Shown here: piece after piece, positions 11,801 to 26,800 of the stretch | How the letters are laid out: each line of letters starts with the position of its first letter | How positions within the stretch are numbered: the first letter of the stretch is position 1 | Assembly (NCBI RefSeq): GCF_932526225.1 | Contig: NC_064038.1 | Span: forward strand, 9,177,070-9,237,069 | Reading direction: 5' to 3' | From: Nematostella vectensis | Lineage: Eukaryota > Cnidaria > Anthozoa > Actiniaria > Edwardsiidae | DNA length: 60,000 nt | The notes under the pieces: model-generated | What the model was told of the DNA's origin: nothing | The model's input: only the letters and a program-made list of their open reading frames with translations | The model's database searches: none | Position numbers and translations under genes: made by a program

Positions 11801-14800
11801 GAACTTTTACAAAGGAGTTTGATTTTTGATAGATCTAACCCCTCCAGCGCGAAGAAAACAACGCATAAATGACTCATTGCTCCTCAACTTCGGTATATAA
11901 AAGATTCGTAACTTGGGAAAAAAAGGGACGTAGTCTCTCCCGATTCTTGATTTTAAAGTGACAAAAGTTTGAAAAGTCTTTGCGCGAGTAATGGAAGGCG
12001 CAAGAAATTTTATACGCCTCTGCCGCACTCTATCCGATCCGACTCACAGACAAACTTACAACTACCACGACTTTGGCCATGAACTACAGACATGGCAAAA
12101 CCATGCAATCTCTTCAAGAATTCAGATGTTCCAGCAAGCTTTTCCGGTATAAATACACGATTATAGGAAGGTAGCTTTTAGCTACAAGTACAGGGATGGT
12201 GTTTCCAGTTTATAAAACAATAGACAATTTTATGTATTTTTTATCAAATTGTTAAGCTAAACTTCAGAATACCCGTCCAAATTTTAAGGTCCTCTAAGTG
12301 TCATCGGTCCGTTGTCCACAGTCAAGGAAAAAATCATGCACGATGCAAAATTACTTGATAAGCAGACTTTGATATAGATTAATTTATAATTGGATATGTG
12401 TACTTTGGTTGGTCTAATTAAAGAAATCATTCCTAGGACTCACTTCAGGCTGCCGACCACGGACCACGGTAGCAGTAACTTAAGATAACTTAGATATATT
12501 ATTCCAATGCTTCGTTCTACAAATTATACAAAGACGGACCTCACTTCGGACTGTAGACTAGGGTAGCGGTGACTTAAACCACGAAACAGACGAAACAATC
12601 GACTTGATTCTTTTGCATGATTATACATACAAAAGGCTCATGGATAAGGCCACTTAGACATGATGTGCTCACTTCAAATTGGGGAACACTGCAGTGACAT
12701 GGCTCCACAGTGGAGGGGTATTCTGAAGTTACTCCAATCGTAACATGCTTACCTGTTTAGAGATACGGGTGTTTTTGTTTTTGAGGAAGAATGTTTCGAG
12801 GGACCTTTCAGAACAAGAATGGAAAATGATAATTTCAGTAACAGCTAAAAATGTCAATATGCTGTCAATTCATTGAGGAATACTGGATTCGCGTTTTTTT
12901 GGGAAAATTATTTAGAGACTGTCTGCCGATAGACATTTTGATAATGGGGCAAATTTGTTTTTATTTTCAAGTGTTGTCGGAGATCAGACGTTACTTGTTT
13001 TAAATATGAATTTATTTCCAGTCTCGCTAGGTCTCCTAAAACTAAAGTGTAGTACATTTTAGTACAGATAATTATTTTGTGTATTTTTAAATCTGAGTTC
13101 TTTTGTCTACAGGAATATGAGAGACACGGAAGAGAAAGGTATACAACTATTTTAAATATGTCTGCACTCGAGAATTCATCCATCGTAGCTCCCAATGCTT
13201 CATGGGTAATGTAAAAGGCCCTGTCTTGGTATCTGAAAGCCATGGGAATGATTACAGGAACATAAGCAAAAATGCTACAACATTTTAAGGCTTGGTTTGT
13301 TTTTGTTTTCTTTTATTATATGCTTATTCAATTTATACCCATGAAGCAATGCGGGTTACGCTACAGAATCGAGTGCAGACTTATTTAAAAAAGGTATATA
13401 ACACTTTGTTTAGTAAATTCCCGTTAAAGAACGCCTTTTTTTCCTAATCAGCTTCTGTTTTCCATAGGAGAAAAGTGGTGACATCAGCAGTTCCCACAAG
13501 CCCTCTCGGTAGGTCATGACCAAACAATCTCCTTTGGCCAGTTCCTTATATTTCTAGGACATTAGATACCATAATTGGGGACCACATCAATCATTTTTTA
13601 TTGTACCCTCCTAGGACTGTTTAAGGTACCGTAGACCCAAGTGGTAATTACCCCGATTGTCCCGGCAAAATCGCTCGCGCTCGCGTCGGATTAAAGCAAA
13701 TGCCAACAAACTATATATCAAATTAAAGCTTAATGATTTTTCTTTCCTCCTAAAATAATAATTTTTTATACGCGCTTAATTTTGAGTGCTTTTGCCTGGT
13801 CCGAAGTGCGAAATCGACCACTTTTAAACATGCGAATTATTTATACACACCAAAAGCGCGCAACCTCCCGGGATCTGCTTTATATCTTTCGTCATGTACT
13901 GAACTGATAAACTCGTTCACTCGTTCGAATTCGGTTTTTCTTGAATATCTGGCGGAGTATTTAAGATTTTGGTGGTATTTTTTTGCTAACATCTAGAGTG
14001 TGCCTATTGTCATCGAATGGCATAATAAAAAAAATTCACCCGAAATGAAGCCATTGGGTCTACGGTATCGTTAAGTCGAGAATGTCCACGTAAATTTTGC
14101 AGATTTTCTGCTTGCCGCCATTTTGAAACAGGTCCAGATCCTTGATTAGTACAGGTTGTTTTGACGAACGAAGAACGAACGAACTATTTATTTCGACGAC
14201 TGTAAATACCGTAACTCTCTCTCACGAACTCACCATAACTCTCCCACGTGCGACTAGCCCCCACACCAAAATGTCAATCAACAGTTCATGACGTCATAGC
14301 GTCAAGCGTAACGCAGCAACAGAGGCTCTTTAAGACCTTTTGAAAGATGCCAGCCTTCTCCTGGAAGGGGATTCCTGTGGCTCACACGCATAAAATTTGT
14401 GTTCTTCCTTATCTGGACATGTTTAGATACAGTGTTTGTACGAGAAGTCAATAAAAAAGAAGAGAGATTATAAAGTGTCTTCTAGAAGCACCGCTGACAG
14501 CACTAGGATCTCTTTGGTTTTGTGGATTGGGAACCCTAACCTCGTTCCGTTTTGTTTAGGCGAAACGGAGTTCTTGAAGCGCATTAGTATGCTGCAAACG
14601 ACGAGCGCGGACTCCGGGAAAAAGCTCTTTGAGGCCCTCACACTTAACAAGCCAAACAGCGGTAAATCACGTGCGTGTATGCGTGTCTGTCTATGTATAA
14701 GTGTGGTCCGGTTAAAAATTCTTTGAGGCACTCATTTAAAACAAACTATATCAATTTTCATATTTCATTGGAGTTTTCTTTTTTGATGAAAAACGAGTTC

Positions 14801-17800
14801 TGACTGCAAAAGTATCACTTTGGCTGGACAGTATCGCCTTATATTTGTGCTGTGAAAATGTACTTGTGGCCTGAATTGCCCAATTAGCGCGAACGAAAAT
14901 CATCACTCGGTTATAATCCTAAATATATATCCTTGTGCAGACGATTTGCTCTTGACTTGCATTGTTTAATTTGTAGTCGTGGACCCGGACGTCTTTGCGT
15001 GTTTTTACGAGGCACTTAGTGAGGTAAGATCACTCATATTCCATGCGTGATTATTTCTTTCGGCAAACTATGATGATACAATATTCAAATGATTAAATTT
15101 ACGCCTTTTTGGGAAAACTTTTGAGGAAACGGCATGCCGGCAGCGTCATGGCTTTTCGACTTGTTTGCGATTTATTTATTTATTTGTCCCATTTACCTTC
15201 TAGCGGAAGTTGCCCCTAAGTAAAAAGACCATGAAGCTGCGAGCATGCGAATGTCTTAGTTAAAGAAACAAAACCTAATTTGATTTCAAGAATTTAGCCA
15301 ATCAGCAAGCGAGAAAGTTTTGACTGACTGAACGTCATAACTATGAGGATTCATTCAAGTTCTGATATGCGCACTAAATCATTTCCTTGCCTTGCTAGTT
15401 GAAAAGGAAAGCTCATGCAAGGTGGCCTCGGTAGCGCGCGTCGTAGATAGCACGTTTCTCAACATCCTTATTGGCTCACTTCACACATCTGTCAAGGTGG
15501 CCACGGTAGCGCGCGTCGTATCAGATAACATTTCTCAATATCCCTAGCGTCGTACTGTAAAAACGCTTGTGTGAGATTGTTTTATTGTACACAGGCAGAC
15601 CGTGAGGCCCAGGCCATACCATGGTGGGGCATCACTCCCGAGGAGGGAGAGGTGAGTAGGTTAATGCTCAGTCAAACAATGTTTAACAAGGTTTAAAAAT
15701 CTGTAGCGTATATTTAATTTGGACTTTTGATTTAGTTTGTTGTTATCGCATCTCAAGTGATCAGAACAGACCGAGCTATGGGCAGACTGATTCTCACTTC
15801 TAACAGGTAAATAAAGGTTTCTCGATACAGTTGTTTGTCATTGATTTGATCTAAGTGTATTTTTGTGAAAGGTTTTTCTTTTGTTCAAAAAATTTAGCAC
15901 AATATTAAAAGCATATACAGGCCCAAACGTATACGGCATGGAAAGGCCATGTTTCGTTACCATAGTGACACACGATGTCCGTGAAAACAGCCTGTTATCT
16001 TTTCAATCAAAAAGTCAGCAAATCCACGGAAAATTGATTTATTTTAAAATAAAATAAAAATAAGTTGGCTAGCTGCTCACGTCAGCAACAAACAAACAAA
16101 CAAGCAAGCAAGCAAACAAACAAACAAGGGAGGAAGAAGGCTGGTAAACAAGTAAACAAATAAGAAAAGCTACACCATCTCCTAAAATAGTCATGCCATC
16201 ACCACCTAGAAATCAGCATAGTAATCAGCATTTATCATTATTACCAAAAGTCGCAGCAACAATCGCTATATCTCCCAAACTAATACACATATCTGGCTCT
16301 TTTCCCAAGGCTGTTGTTCATAGTGGAGGGAGCGTACAAGTGCGAGATGATCACAAGACTGGAAGACATACAGGACATTGAGTACTACCAGCACTACGTG
16401 GTCCTACCGCCCGGTGTACCCGCTCTTAAGATAACTAGTAGAAGTATGTACCATTGGAAAAGATAAGGTGTATCGATTCGCAGTATGGGAGGGGTGGAGG
16501 GCGATTAACATCTATCAGTACTACGTGGTCTTACCGCCCGGTGTACCCGCTCTTAAGATAACTAGTAGAAGTATGTACCATTGGAAAAGATAAGGTGTAT
16601 CGATTCGCGGTATGGGAGGGGTGGGGGGGACTAACATCTATCAGTACTGCGTGGTCTTACCGCCCGGTGTACCCGCTCTTAAGATAACTAGTAGAAGTAT
16701 GCACCATTGGAAAAGATAAGGTGTATCGATTCGCGGTATGGGAGGGGTGGAAGGCGATTAACATCTATCAGTACTACGTGGTCTTACCGCCCGGTGTACC
16801 CGCTCTTAAGATAACTAGTAGAAGTATGTAACATTGGAAAAGATAAGGTGTATCGATTCGCGGTATGGGAGGGGTGGGGGGGACTAACATCTATCAGTAC
16901 TGCGTGGTCTTACCGCCCGGTGTACCCGCTCTTAAGATAACTAGTAGAAGTATGCACCATTGGAAAAGATAAGGTGTATCGATTCGCGGTATGGGAGGGG
17001 TGGAAGGCGATTAACATCTATCAGTACTACGTGGTCTTACCGCCCGGTGTACCCGCTCTTAAGATAACTAGTAGAAGTATGTAACATTGGAAAAGATAAG
17101 GTGTATGGGGTCGCGGTATGGGGAGGGGTGGAGGGCGATTAACATTTATCAGCGCTATGTGGTCCTACCGCCCGGTGTATTCGCTCTTAAGATAACTAGT
17201 AGAAGTATGTACCATTGGAAAAGATAAGGTGTATCGATTCGCGGTATGGGAGGGGTGGAGGGCGATTAACATCTATCAGTACTACGTGGTCTTACCGCCC
17301 GGTGTACCCGCTCTTAAGATAACGAGTAGTAGTATGTACCATTGGACAAATAAAGTGTATGGGGTCATGTTATGGGGAGGGGTGGGGGGGGATTAGGAAC
17401 TATAAGCACTACGTGGTCTTACCGCCCGGTGTACCCGCTCTTAAGATAACTAGTAGAAGTATGTAACATTGGAAAAGATAAGGTGTATGGGGTCGCGGTA
17501 TTGGGAGGGGTGGAGGGCGATTAACATCTATCAGCACTACGTGGTCCTACCGCCCGGTGTACCCGCTCTTAAGATAACTAGTAGAAGTATGTAACATTGG
17601 AAAAGATAAGGTGTATGGGGTCATGTTATGGGGAGGGGTGGGGGGCGATTAGGAACTATAAGCACTACGTGGTCTTACCGCCCGGTGTACCCGTTCATAA
17701 GATAACTAGTAGAAGTATGTACCATTGAAAAAGATAAGGTGTATGGGGTCGCGGTATGGGAGGGGGGAGGGGACTAACATCTACAGCACTACGTGGTCTT

Positions 17801-20800
17801 ACCGCCCGATGTACCCGCTCTTAAGATAACTAGTAGAAGTATGTACCATTGGAAAAGATAGGATGTATCGATTCGCGGTATGGGAGGGGTGGAGGGGACT
17901 AACATCTATCAGCACTCCGTGGTCTTACCGCCCGGTGTACCCGCTCTTAAGATAACTAGTAGAAGTATGTAACATTGGACAAATAAAGTGTATGGGGTCG
18001 TGGTATAGGGAGGGGTGGGGGGGGATTAACAATAACTAGTAGAAGTATGTACCACTGAAATAGATAAGGTATATCGATTCGCGATATGGGAGGGGTGGGG
18101 GGGGGGGCGATTAACATCTATCAGCACTCCGTGGTCCTACCGCCCGATGTACCCGCCCTTAAGATAACTAGTAGAAGTATGTACTAAAAAGGGTGTATGG
18201 GGTCGGTATTGAGAACTGCGACCACTTGTGGTGCTAGAGTACGTGCCTTCAAGTTTCCTAATAGAAGTATGTCCCATTGTACAAGATAAAGTGTGCCCTA
18301 TGTGCAGCCTAGTGTAAGATTGACTTCAGTAGAATTTTGTGCCTTTGGATGTAATAGGTGTATGGGTTCGGGTGAAGGGACATCCAGTACAACCAGCACT
18401 TCGTGGTTCTGCCGTCTTGTGTTCCCCGCCCTTAAGATAACTTGTAGAATAACGTTTTATTATGTAGGGTGTGTGGGGTCGGGTGAAGGGACATCCAGTA
18501 CAACCAGCACTTCGTGGTTCTGCCGTCTTGTGTTCCCCGCCCTTAAGATAACTTGTAGAATAACGTTTTATTATGTAGGGTGTGTGGGGTCGGGTGAAGG
18601 GACATCCAGTACAACCAGCACTTCGTGGTTCTGCCGTCTTGTGTTCCCCGCCCTTAAGATAACTTGTAGAATAACGTTTTATTATGTAGGGTGTGTGGGG
18701 TCGGGTGAAGGGACATCCAGTGCAACCAGCACTTCGTGGTTCTGCCGTCTTGTGTTCCCCGCCCTTAAGATAACTTGTAGAATAAAGTTTTATTATGTAG
18801 GGTGTGTGGGGTCGGGTGAAGGGACATCCAGTACAACCAGCACTTCGTGGTTCTGCCGTCTTGTGTTCCCCGCCCTTAAGATAACTTTTTATTATGTAGG
18901 GTGTGTGGGGTTGGTAAAGGGAGGGGGTGGGAACTGCGAGCTATATGTGATACGATTACGAGTAGAAGTATTGGGGGTTTGGGGCTGGTGGAGTACTTCT
19001 GTTGCGTTTGTAAAAGGTTTGATCTGGCCGAGGGCTGCGTGCATTATCAACACTCACCCTCCATTAACTGACTTTGTGCGTGATCTGCACAATTGGCATC
19101 ACGCTAGCCCGGTCGCAGCTCTAGATCTCACATGGATCTAAGCTGTGGTTTAAAGCACTTCGTTCGAGTCGAAGTCGCCCTGCAGTTTTTTTGCCGATGA
19201 AGTTTAACTGAGGCAAACCGGCTATGCCATGCTGACGAGTCCTAATAAGGACGAAACAGCTGTCCATGGTTGCCGAACTGCACGGGTAATAGACTGTGCT
19301 AGCGTCCCGTCTTGGCCCGACTGGTGCCAATGTGTGTATGCTAGTGTGCTTTTAAAGTCCACATTTTGGAGAGGAGAAGGAGGGGTAAAATAATGAAGAT
19401 AAAATATTTCCTGTCTTTAGAAAGTGTCCGTTACCAGATGTAAACAGAAAGGTGTTTTCTCGCTTGCCCATCCTTGACTTTGATACTTTATCCATCTCAT
19501 TCATAGATAAGAAAGTCCCACAGGTGATAGCCTGCCTTAAGGAGAATCGCCCTTTCTGGTTTGCGTGCTTGAAGGAAATGGTCGCGGGCGTTACGATCAG
19601 TGAAGGTATGGCCGTTGAAAGATTATAAGTGTAATGTGAATATAATGGACAAGTGAATCTGACAAATTACAAATAATTTTGGAACACCAAGAGTAGTATT
19701 AGGAGATTCTATGCGATTCAGCGGATCCGAATACTTATGTGGGAAACATGGTATTTTGCATGTCAACCACGCCTCCCGTATTACGTAAAAATTAACTTCC
19801 GTTTTTACGTAAATGAGAAACTTCCTGTATTACATAAAGAAGTTACTTCCGATACTGTAGAGCATAAATACGGGACTTTCGTTACAGACGCGTTTCTAGG
19901 ATTGGCCAAGGGGGGTGCGCAGTCATAGGTATCATATGGAAAAATCGTAGTATTTGAAGATTCCTTAATAAGAAATGACCCACTTTCCATGGAGGGGGGA
20001 TGCGCGCGCACCCTGCACACCCCGCTTTGTAAGGGCCTGCGTTATTATATATATAATTAGCTTTCTTTATATTGTAAATGAGGAACTGCCGGTATTACGT
20101 AGTTAAAATAGTTTCGGTATTTCGGTACTATGCAGCGACGCAGGAAAACTTTAAACTTTAGGTTCTCTTATAACTTGCAGAATCTAAAGACCTCCAGGGC
20201 ATCAAGCAAGCTGCCCAGAATGTTATGGTGGCAGATGCGTTAAGGAGAAGGTTCGTCACGTGATCAGCCTTAAAATGCTGTTTTGACATGAATGCTCGAC
20301 TGATATGTGTCTTATTGTGCGAGTTTGTTGTTTGTTGCAGCGGACACAGTGAAGTTGGATTTGGGGTGAGCTGGATATCTTAGTATCACTATATTATGAT
20401 ATTGTTGAAGTATTCGGCATCGTCATCATCTTTGTCATCATAACCACCACCATCATCATAATCATCATAATCACCATCATCATAATCAACATCATCATAA
20501 TCAACATCATCATAATTAACATCATCATAATCAACATCATCATAATTAACATCATCATAATCATAATCATCATAATCACCATCATCATAATTAACATCAT
20601 CATAATCAACATCATCATCATCATCATCGTAATCACCATCATCATAATCATCATCATCATCATAATCACCATCATCATATTCATCATCATCATCACTGTA
20701 ACCACCACCATTATCATCGTCGTTATCATAATCAACCTTTTGTATTCTCCTGATCTTTTCTTCTTTGCTTTTTCCCAGCACGTTCTCTACCTCAGCAAGA

Positions 20801-23800
20801 TTCCTATCACCAAGAAACTCTCCAAAGAGACGAAGAGGGTAAAGCACTGTGCAAACAGCACCATCATTTTTTTAGAAAATTAATGGCTTTTGTAGGGTCA
20901 CGTGACGCTGCTGCATAATGCTGATTGGTGCTTTATCAGCATTACGTTGTATTGGTCATTCTTACGTACACGGAGGATTGGGTCGAGTCGATATGCAAAC
21001 AGCGTGCTAGGACGAATTTAGGGGGCGCAATTAAACTTGGCGTCGAACATTGCCAAAGTTGATGTTGGGAATCTTGTGAGTCTAACTAACAAAGATATTC
21101 AGGAAGCACAATTGCCAAAACCTCCTGCTTATCAATATTTGGGTGACCTTCAAACCCGCTCGGTCAATCTCTTGGAGGCCTGGGTCTAAAGAGTTTATAG
21201 GATTAGTAAGGAAAAGATTTGACCAAGCGAGAAAGTTTTGGTAAATAATTTTTGCCGCGAGTCGCAAAGGAATGAGTATTTTTCACCATGTTTTCTGGAG
21301 ATCAGGGAGAGGGAAAACTTTAGCTCTTCTAAATATGGGCATCTATGCCCATATAAGGCAATACATACAAAGGACACTATCCGTGGGGAATAAGTTTGAT
21401 ATGATATTGTATTGTAGCCATTCAGTGTTTACGGCGCCCTGCTGAACTGCGTACTCTAAAATCGTCCCAGCATGCTGGTCGCTTATCAGCTCGAACCAAT
21501 CCGCCGCGCAACGTAAGAATGGACTGTGGTCATACGAGTAAGGCGGGCTAGCAATTTCAGGGGCGGCTCCCAGGAACGGTCCCACAAGTGGGGGGAGGAG
21601 TAGGGGGAGGGGTGGGTGGTGGTTTTAGGGGGAGGGGTGGAAGGTGGTTTCAGGGAGGATGGGTGGTTGGTGGTTACAGGGGAGGAGGGGTGAGTTGTGG
21701 TTTCAAATTCTTAACCGCTATTTATAATAACGCGAGGATAACCTAGGTTTTTATGCACGGGATTCTACTGTTCAACCAAATTTGTTGTCGGTTGTACCGC
21801 TTGAAACCCGATGGTTTAAAAAAAACGTTTATAAATAAAGAAGCATCCGCTCAGAAAAGCGCCCCTCCCCCTTCCGCCTCCCCTGAATTTTGCGTACCGA
21901 AGCGATAATGCAATGTTTTGAATCCTTTTCCATACTTCTCACGTTATCATATTCATGATAACACGATGGTTGTTTAAGTTTTTACTCATCGCATAATTGC
22001 AACGGTTTTTGAGCCACCCAAGCGAACCAACGCTAAAATTAATCTTCAAATGGGCGAGTGCTTTCCACCAAAGAAACGCAAATAACTCAACCTTTTTTTA
22101 GGCCCTAGAGGTGCGAATCGACCCGACCCCTCAAGCTAACAGCAGCGAGAAGACCACGGTGGAGGCGATGGTCTATGCGCCTGAAAGTATGTACAACAAA
22201 CCTTAACCTCTTTCACAGGTGTCTCTTGTCGTGTTTGTGCGCTTTCCTGTTATAAGTCTAAGTTCGTAAGTCTCCTTTTCGTGCATGTGTCCAAGAACAC
22301 AGGCGCCCCAAGCATAAGAGATGCTCTCGGAGGGGGCTACCCACAAGGGGTTGACCCTAGCAAACTTAGCACAAGAGAATTGGGGAATTTTAGTGCGTCG
22401 CGCCTTTCCGTTACTAAGACAAAGTTTTGAGAAAGTTGGCCAAGTAGCATGCTAGAATCACAGATTGAGTAAATACAAGCTTCCTGGCTCGGAAGTTTCT
22501 ATTGTGCTCTGATGCGCACTGTGACATCTCTTTGCCACCTGGTTCGGCTTGTGAAGTTTTTGTCTGCCAGATATAAAGCTATGCCCATTCTTATCTTATT
22601 TCCTAATATTGTCGAGATGACCGCGTCACTCAAAAAGCTGGCAATTTATTGTGCAAATATTCTTATCTTTTGCAGCTGAAAGTTGTCGCGGAGAAGTCTG
22701 GTGTGGCCTGGTAAGGAATATTCATATCATATTACAATTTTCCTTACCTTAAAGCCTCAATAAATGATGGTCCGTCGCTATGGTTGCAGGGCTCAGGAGC
22801 AGTTGCTGTGATTGATGCCGTCAGTTGGAAACTTGTGACCCAGTTTCGCTATGCCAAAGATCGGGTGGTACGTACGAAGAGAATGTGCCGCTGTAGCTCC
22901 TTGCAGTACTAACTTAGCCGACCCCCCAAGGAGTTGTAGTCATGCGACTTACAGGGATTCCTGTGTAATTTGTACTTTAGTTCACTGTACCGTCTTGTTT
23001 GTAACCAGGCCTTCGTTTGGAAACATGGCGAATGTTGACCATACAATAGTAGCGCTAAACAATGATTGTTTTGAACAATACTTGGTGATTTTTTCCTTGT
23101 TTTCGAGTTGTGACTTAGTTTGCAGATGCTGTGTAAATGCATGTTAAGTTGCAAATGTCGTTTAATTTTGATATCAATTAAAAGCTTAAAGTTCTAAGGC
23201 ATCAACTGTTCGAAGTATCAACATTTTGACGTGTAAATACAAAAAGGACTGCTTTTTTTTGCAGAGCTGTCTGGTCCCAGTTGGCGATGAGCACATTTGG
23301 GTCGGCTCCATGGATACCACCATCTACATCATCAATAGACGGACCATGCAAGGTAGGGGGTACCACCATCTACATCGTCAACAGATGGGCCATGCAAGGT
23401 AAGGGATACCACCATCTACATCATCAACAGGCGGACCATGTAAGGTAGGGGATACCACCATCTACATCATCAATAGATGGGCCATGCAAGGGGGGATACC
23501 ACCATCTACATCATTAATTGATGGACCATGTAAGGTAGGGGATACCACCATCTACATCGTCAACAGATGGACCATGCAAGGTAAGGGATACCACCATCTA
23601 CATCATTAATAGACGGACCATGCAAGGGAGGGGATACCTCCATCTACATCGTCAACAGATGGGCCATGCAAGGTAGGGGATACCACCATCTACATCGTCA
23701 ACAGATGGGCCATGCAAGGTAAGGGATACCACCATCTACATCATCAATAGACGGACCATGCAAGGTAGGGGATACCACCATCTACATTGTCAACAGATGG

Positions 23801-26800
23801 GCCACCATCACCACCATCTACATCATCAATAGACGGACCATGCAAGGTAGGGGATACCACCATCTACATCATCAACAGATAGGCCATGCAAGGTAAGGGA
23901 TACCACCATCTACATCATCAATAGACGGACCATGCAAGGTAGGGGATACCACCATCTACATCATCAATAGACAGACCATGTAAGGTAGGGGATACCACCA
24001 TCTACATCATCAACATGCGGACCATGCAAGGTAGGGGACACCACCATCTACATCATCAATATACAGACCATGCAAGGTAGGGGATACCACCATCTACATC
24101 ATCAACAGATATGCCATGCAAGGTAAGGGATACCACCATCTACATCATCAATAGACGGACCATGCAAGGTAGGGGATACCACCATCTACATCATCAATAG
24201 ACAGACCATGTAAGGTAGGGGATACCACCATCTACATCATCAATAGACAGACCATGCAAGGTAGGGGATACCACCATCTTCATCATCAATAGACGGACCA
24301 TGCAAGGTAGGGGATACCACCATCTACATCATCAATAGACGGACCATGCAAGGTAGGGGATACCACCATGAACATCATTAATAGACAGACCATGTAAGGA
24401 AGGGGATACCACCATCTACATCATCAATAGATGGGCCATGTAAGGTAGGGGATACCACCATCTACATCATCAATAGACAGACCATGCAAGGTAGGGGATA
24501 CCACCATCTACATCATTAATAGACGGACCATGTAAGGTAGGGGATACCACCATCTACATCATCAATAGACAGACCATGCAAGGTAGGGGATACCACCATC
24601 TACATCATCAACAGGCGGACCATGTAAGGTACGGGATACCACCATCTACATCATTAATAGACAGACCATGTAAGGAAGGGGATACCACCATCTACATCAT
24701 CACTGATGGACCATGCAAGGTAGGGGATACCACCATCTACATCATCAATAAATGGGCCATGCAAGGTAGGGGATACCACCATCTACATCATCAACATGCG
24801 GACCATGCAAGGTAGGGGACACCACCATCTACATCATCAATAGACGGACCATGCAAGGTAGGGGATACCACCATCTACATCATCAACAGATATGCCATGC
24901 AAGGTAAGGGATACCACCATCTACATCATCAACAGGCGGACCATGTAAGGTACGGGATACCACCATCTACATCATTAATAGACAGACCATGTAAGGAAGG
25001 GGATACCACCATCTACATCATCACTGATTGACCATGCAAGGTAGGGGATACCACCATCTACATCATCAATAAATGGGCCATGCAAGGTAGGGGATACCAC
25101 CATCTACATCATCAACATGCGGACCATGCAAGGTAGGGGACACCACCATCTACATCATCAATAGACAGACCATGCAAGGTAGGGGATACCACCATCTACA
25201 TCATCAATAGACGGACCATGTAAGGTAGGGGATACCACCATCTACATCATCAATAGACGGACCATGCAAGGTAGGGGATACCACCATCTACATCATCAAC
25301 AGGCGGACCATGTAAGGTACGGGATACCACCATCTACATCATCAATAGACAGACCATGCAAGGTAGGGGATACCACCATCTACATCATCAATAGACAGAC
25401 CATGCAAGGTAGGGGATACCACCATCTACATCATCAATAGACAGACCATGCAAGGTAGGGGATACCACCATCTACATCATCAATAGACGGACCATGTAAG
25501 GTAGGGGATACCACCATCTACATCATCAATAGACGGACCATGCAAGGTAGGGGATACCACCATCTACATCATCAACAGGCGGACCATGTAAGGTACGGGA
25601 TACCACCATCTACATCATCAATAGACAGACCATGCAAGGTAGGGGATACCACCATCTACATCATCAATAGACAGACCATGCAAGGTAGGGGATACCACCA
25701 TCTACATCATCAATAGACGGACCATGCAAGGTAGGGGATACCACCATCTACATCATCAATAGACGGACCATGTAAGGAAGGGGATACCACCATCTACATC
25801 ATCAATAGATGGGCCATGTAAGGTAGGGGATACCACCATCTACATCATCAATAGACGGACCATGTAAGGAAGGGGATACCACCATCTACATCATCAAAAG
25901 ATGGGCCATGTAAGGTATGGGATACCACCATCTACATCATCAATAGACGGACCATGCAAGGTAGGGGATACCACCATCTACATCGTGAACAGATGGGCCA
26001 TGCAAGGTAAGGGATACCACCATCTACATCATCAATAGACGGACCATGCAAGGTAGGGGATACCACCATCTACATCGTCAACAGATGGGCCATGCAAGGA
26101 AGGGGATACCACCATATACATCTTTAACAGATGAACCATGAAAGGTAGGGGATACCACCGTCAACACACGGACCATGAAAGAAAGGGGATACCACCATCT
26201 ACATCATCAATAGATGGGCCATGTAAGGTAGGGGATACCACCATCTACATCATCAATAGATGGACCATGCAAGGTAGGGGATACCACCATCTACATCACT
26301 GATGGACCATGCAAGGTAGGGGATACCACCATCTACATCATCAATAGATGGGCCATGCAAGGTAGGGGATACCACCATCTACATCATCAATAGACGGACC
26401 ATGCAAGGTAGGGGATACCACCATCTACATCATCAACAGATGGGCCATGCAAGGTAAGGGATACCACCATCTACATCATCAATAGACAGACCATGCAAGG
26501 TAGGGGATACCACCATCTACATCATCAACAGGCGGACCATGTAAGGTAGGGGATACCACCATCAACAGGCGGACCATGCAAGGTAGGGGATACCACCATC
26601 TACATCATCAATAGACGGACCATGCAAGGTAGGGGATACCACCATCTACATCATCAATAGACGGACCATGTAAGGTAGGGGATACCACCATCTACATCAT
26701 CAATAGACAGACCATGCAAGGTAGGGGATACCACCATCTACATCATCAATAGACGGACCATGCAAGGTAGGGGATACCACCATCTACATCATCAATAGAC

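Noticed and set aside
12570-12605. Possible second hammerhead because of CGAAAC strings
   Set aside because: No CTGANGA core or pairing stems are present.
15419-15545. Two copies of a GGTAGCGCGCGTCGTA segment resembling a tRNA or SINE head
   Set aside because: No A/B box pair or cloverleaf can be made; recorded only as a short direct repeat.
20389-20847. Minus-strand frame of 152 codons, Asp/Tyr-rich
   Set aside because: It is a product of the ATC microsatellite within an intron.
24576-24815. Open frame MQGRGYHHLHHQ in the 46-bp array
   Set aside because: It is read from exon-derived repeat copies out of the WD40 frame; no start or splice context.
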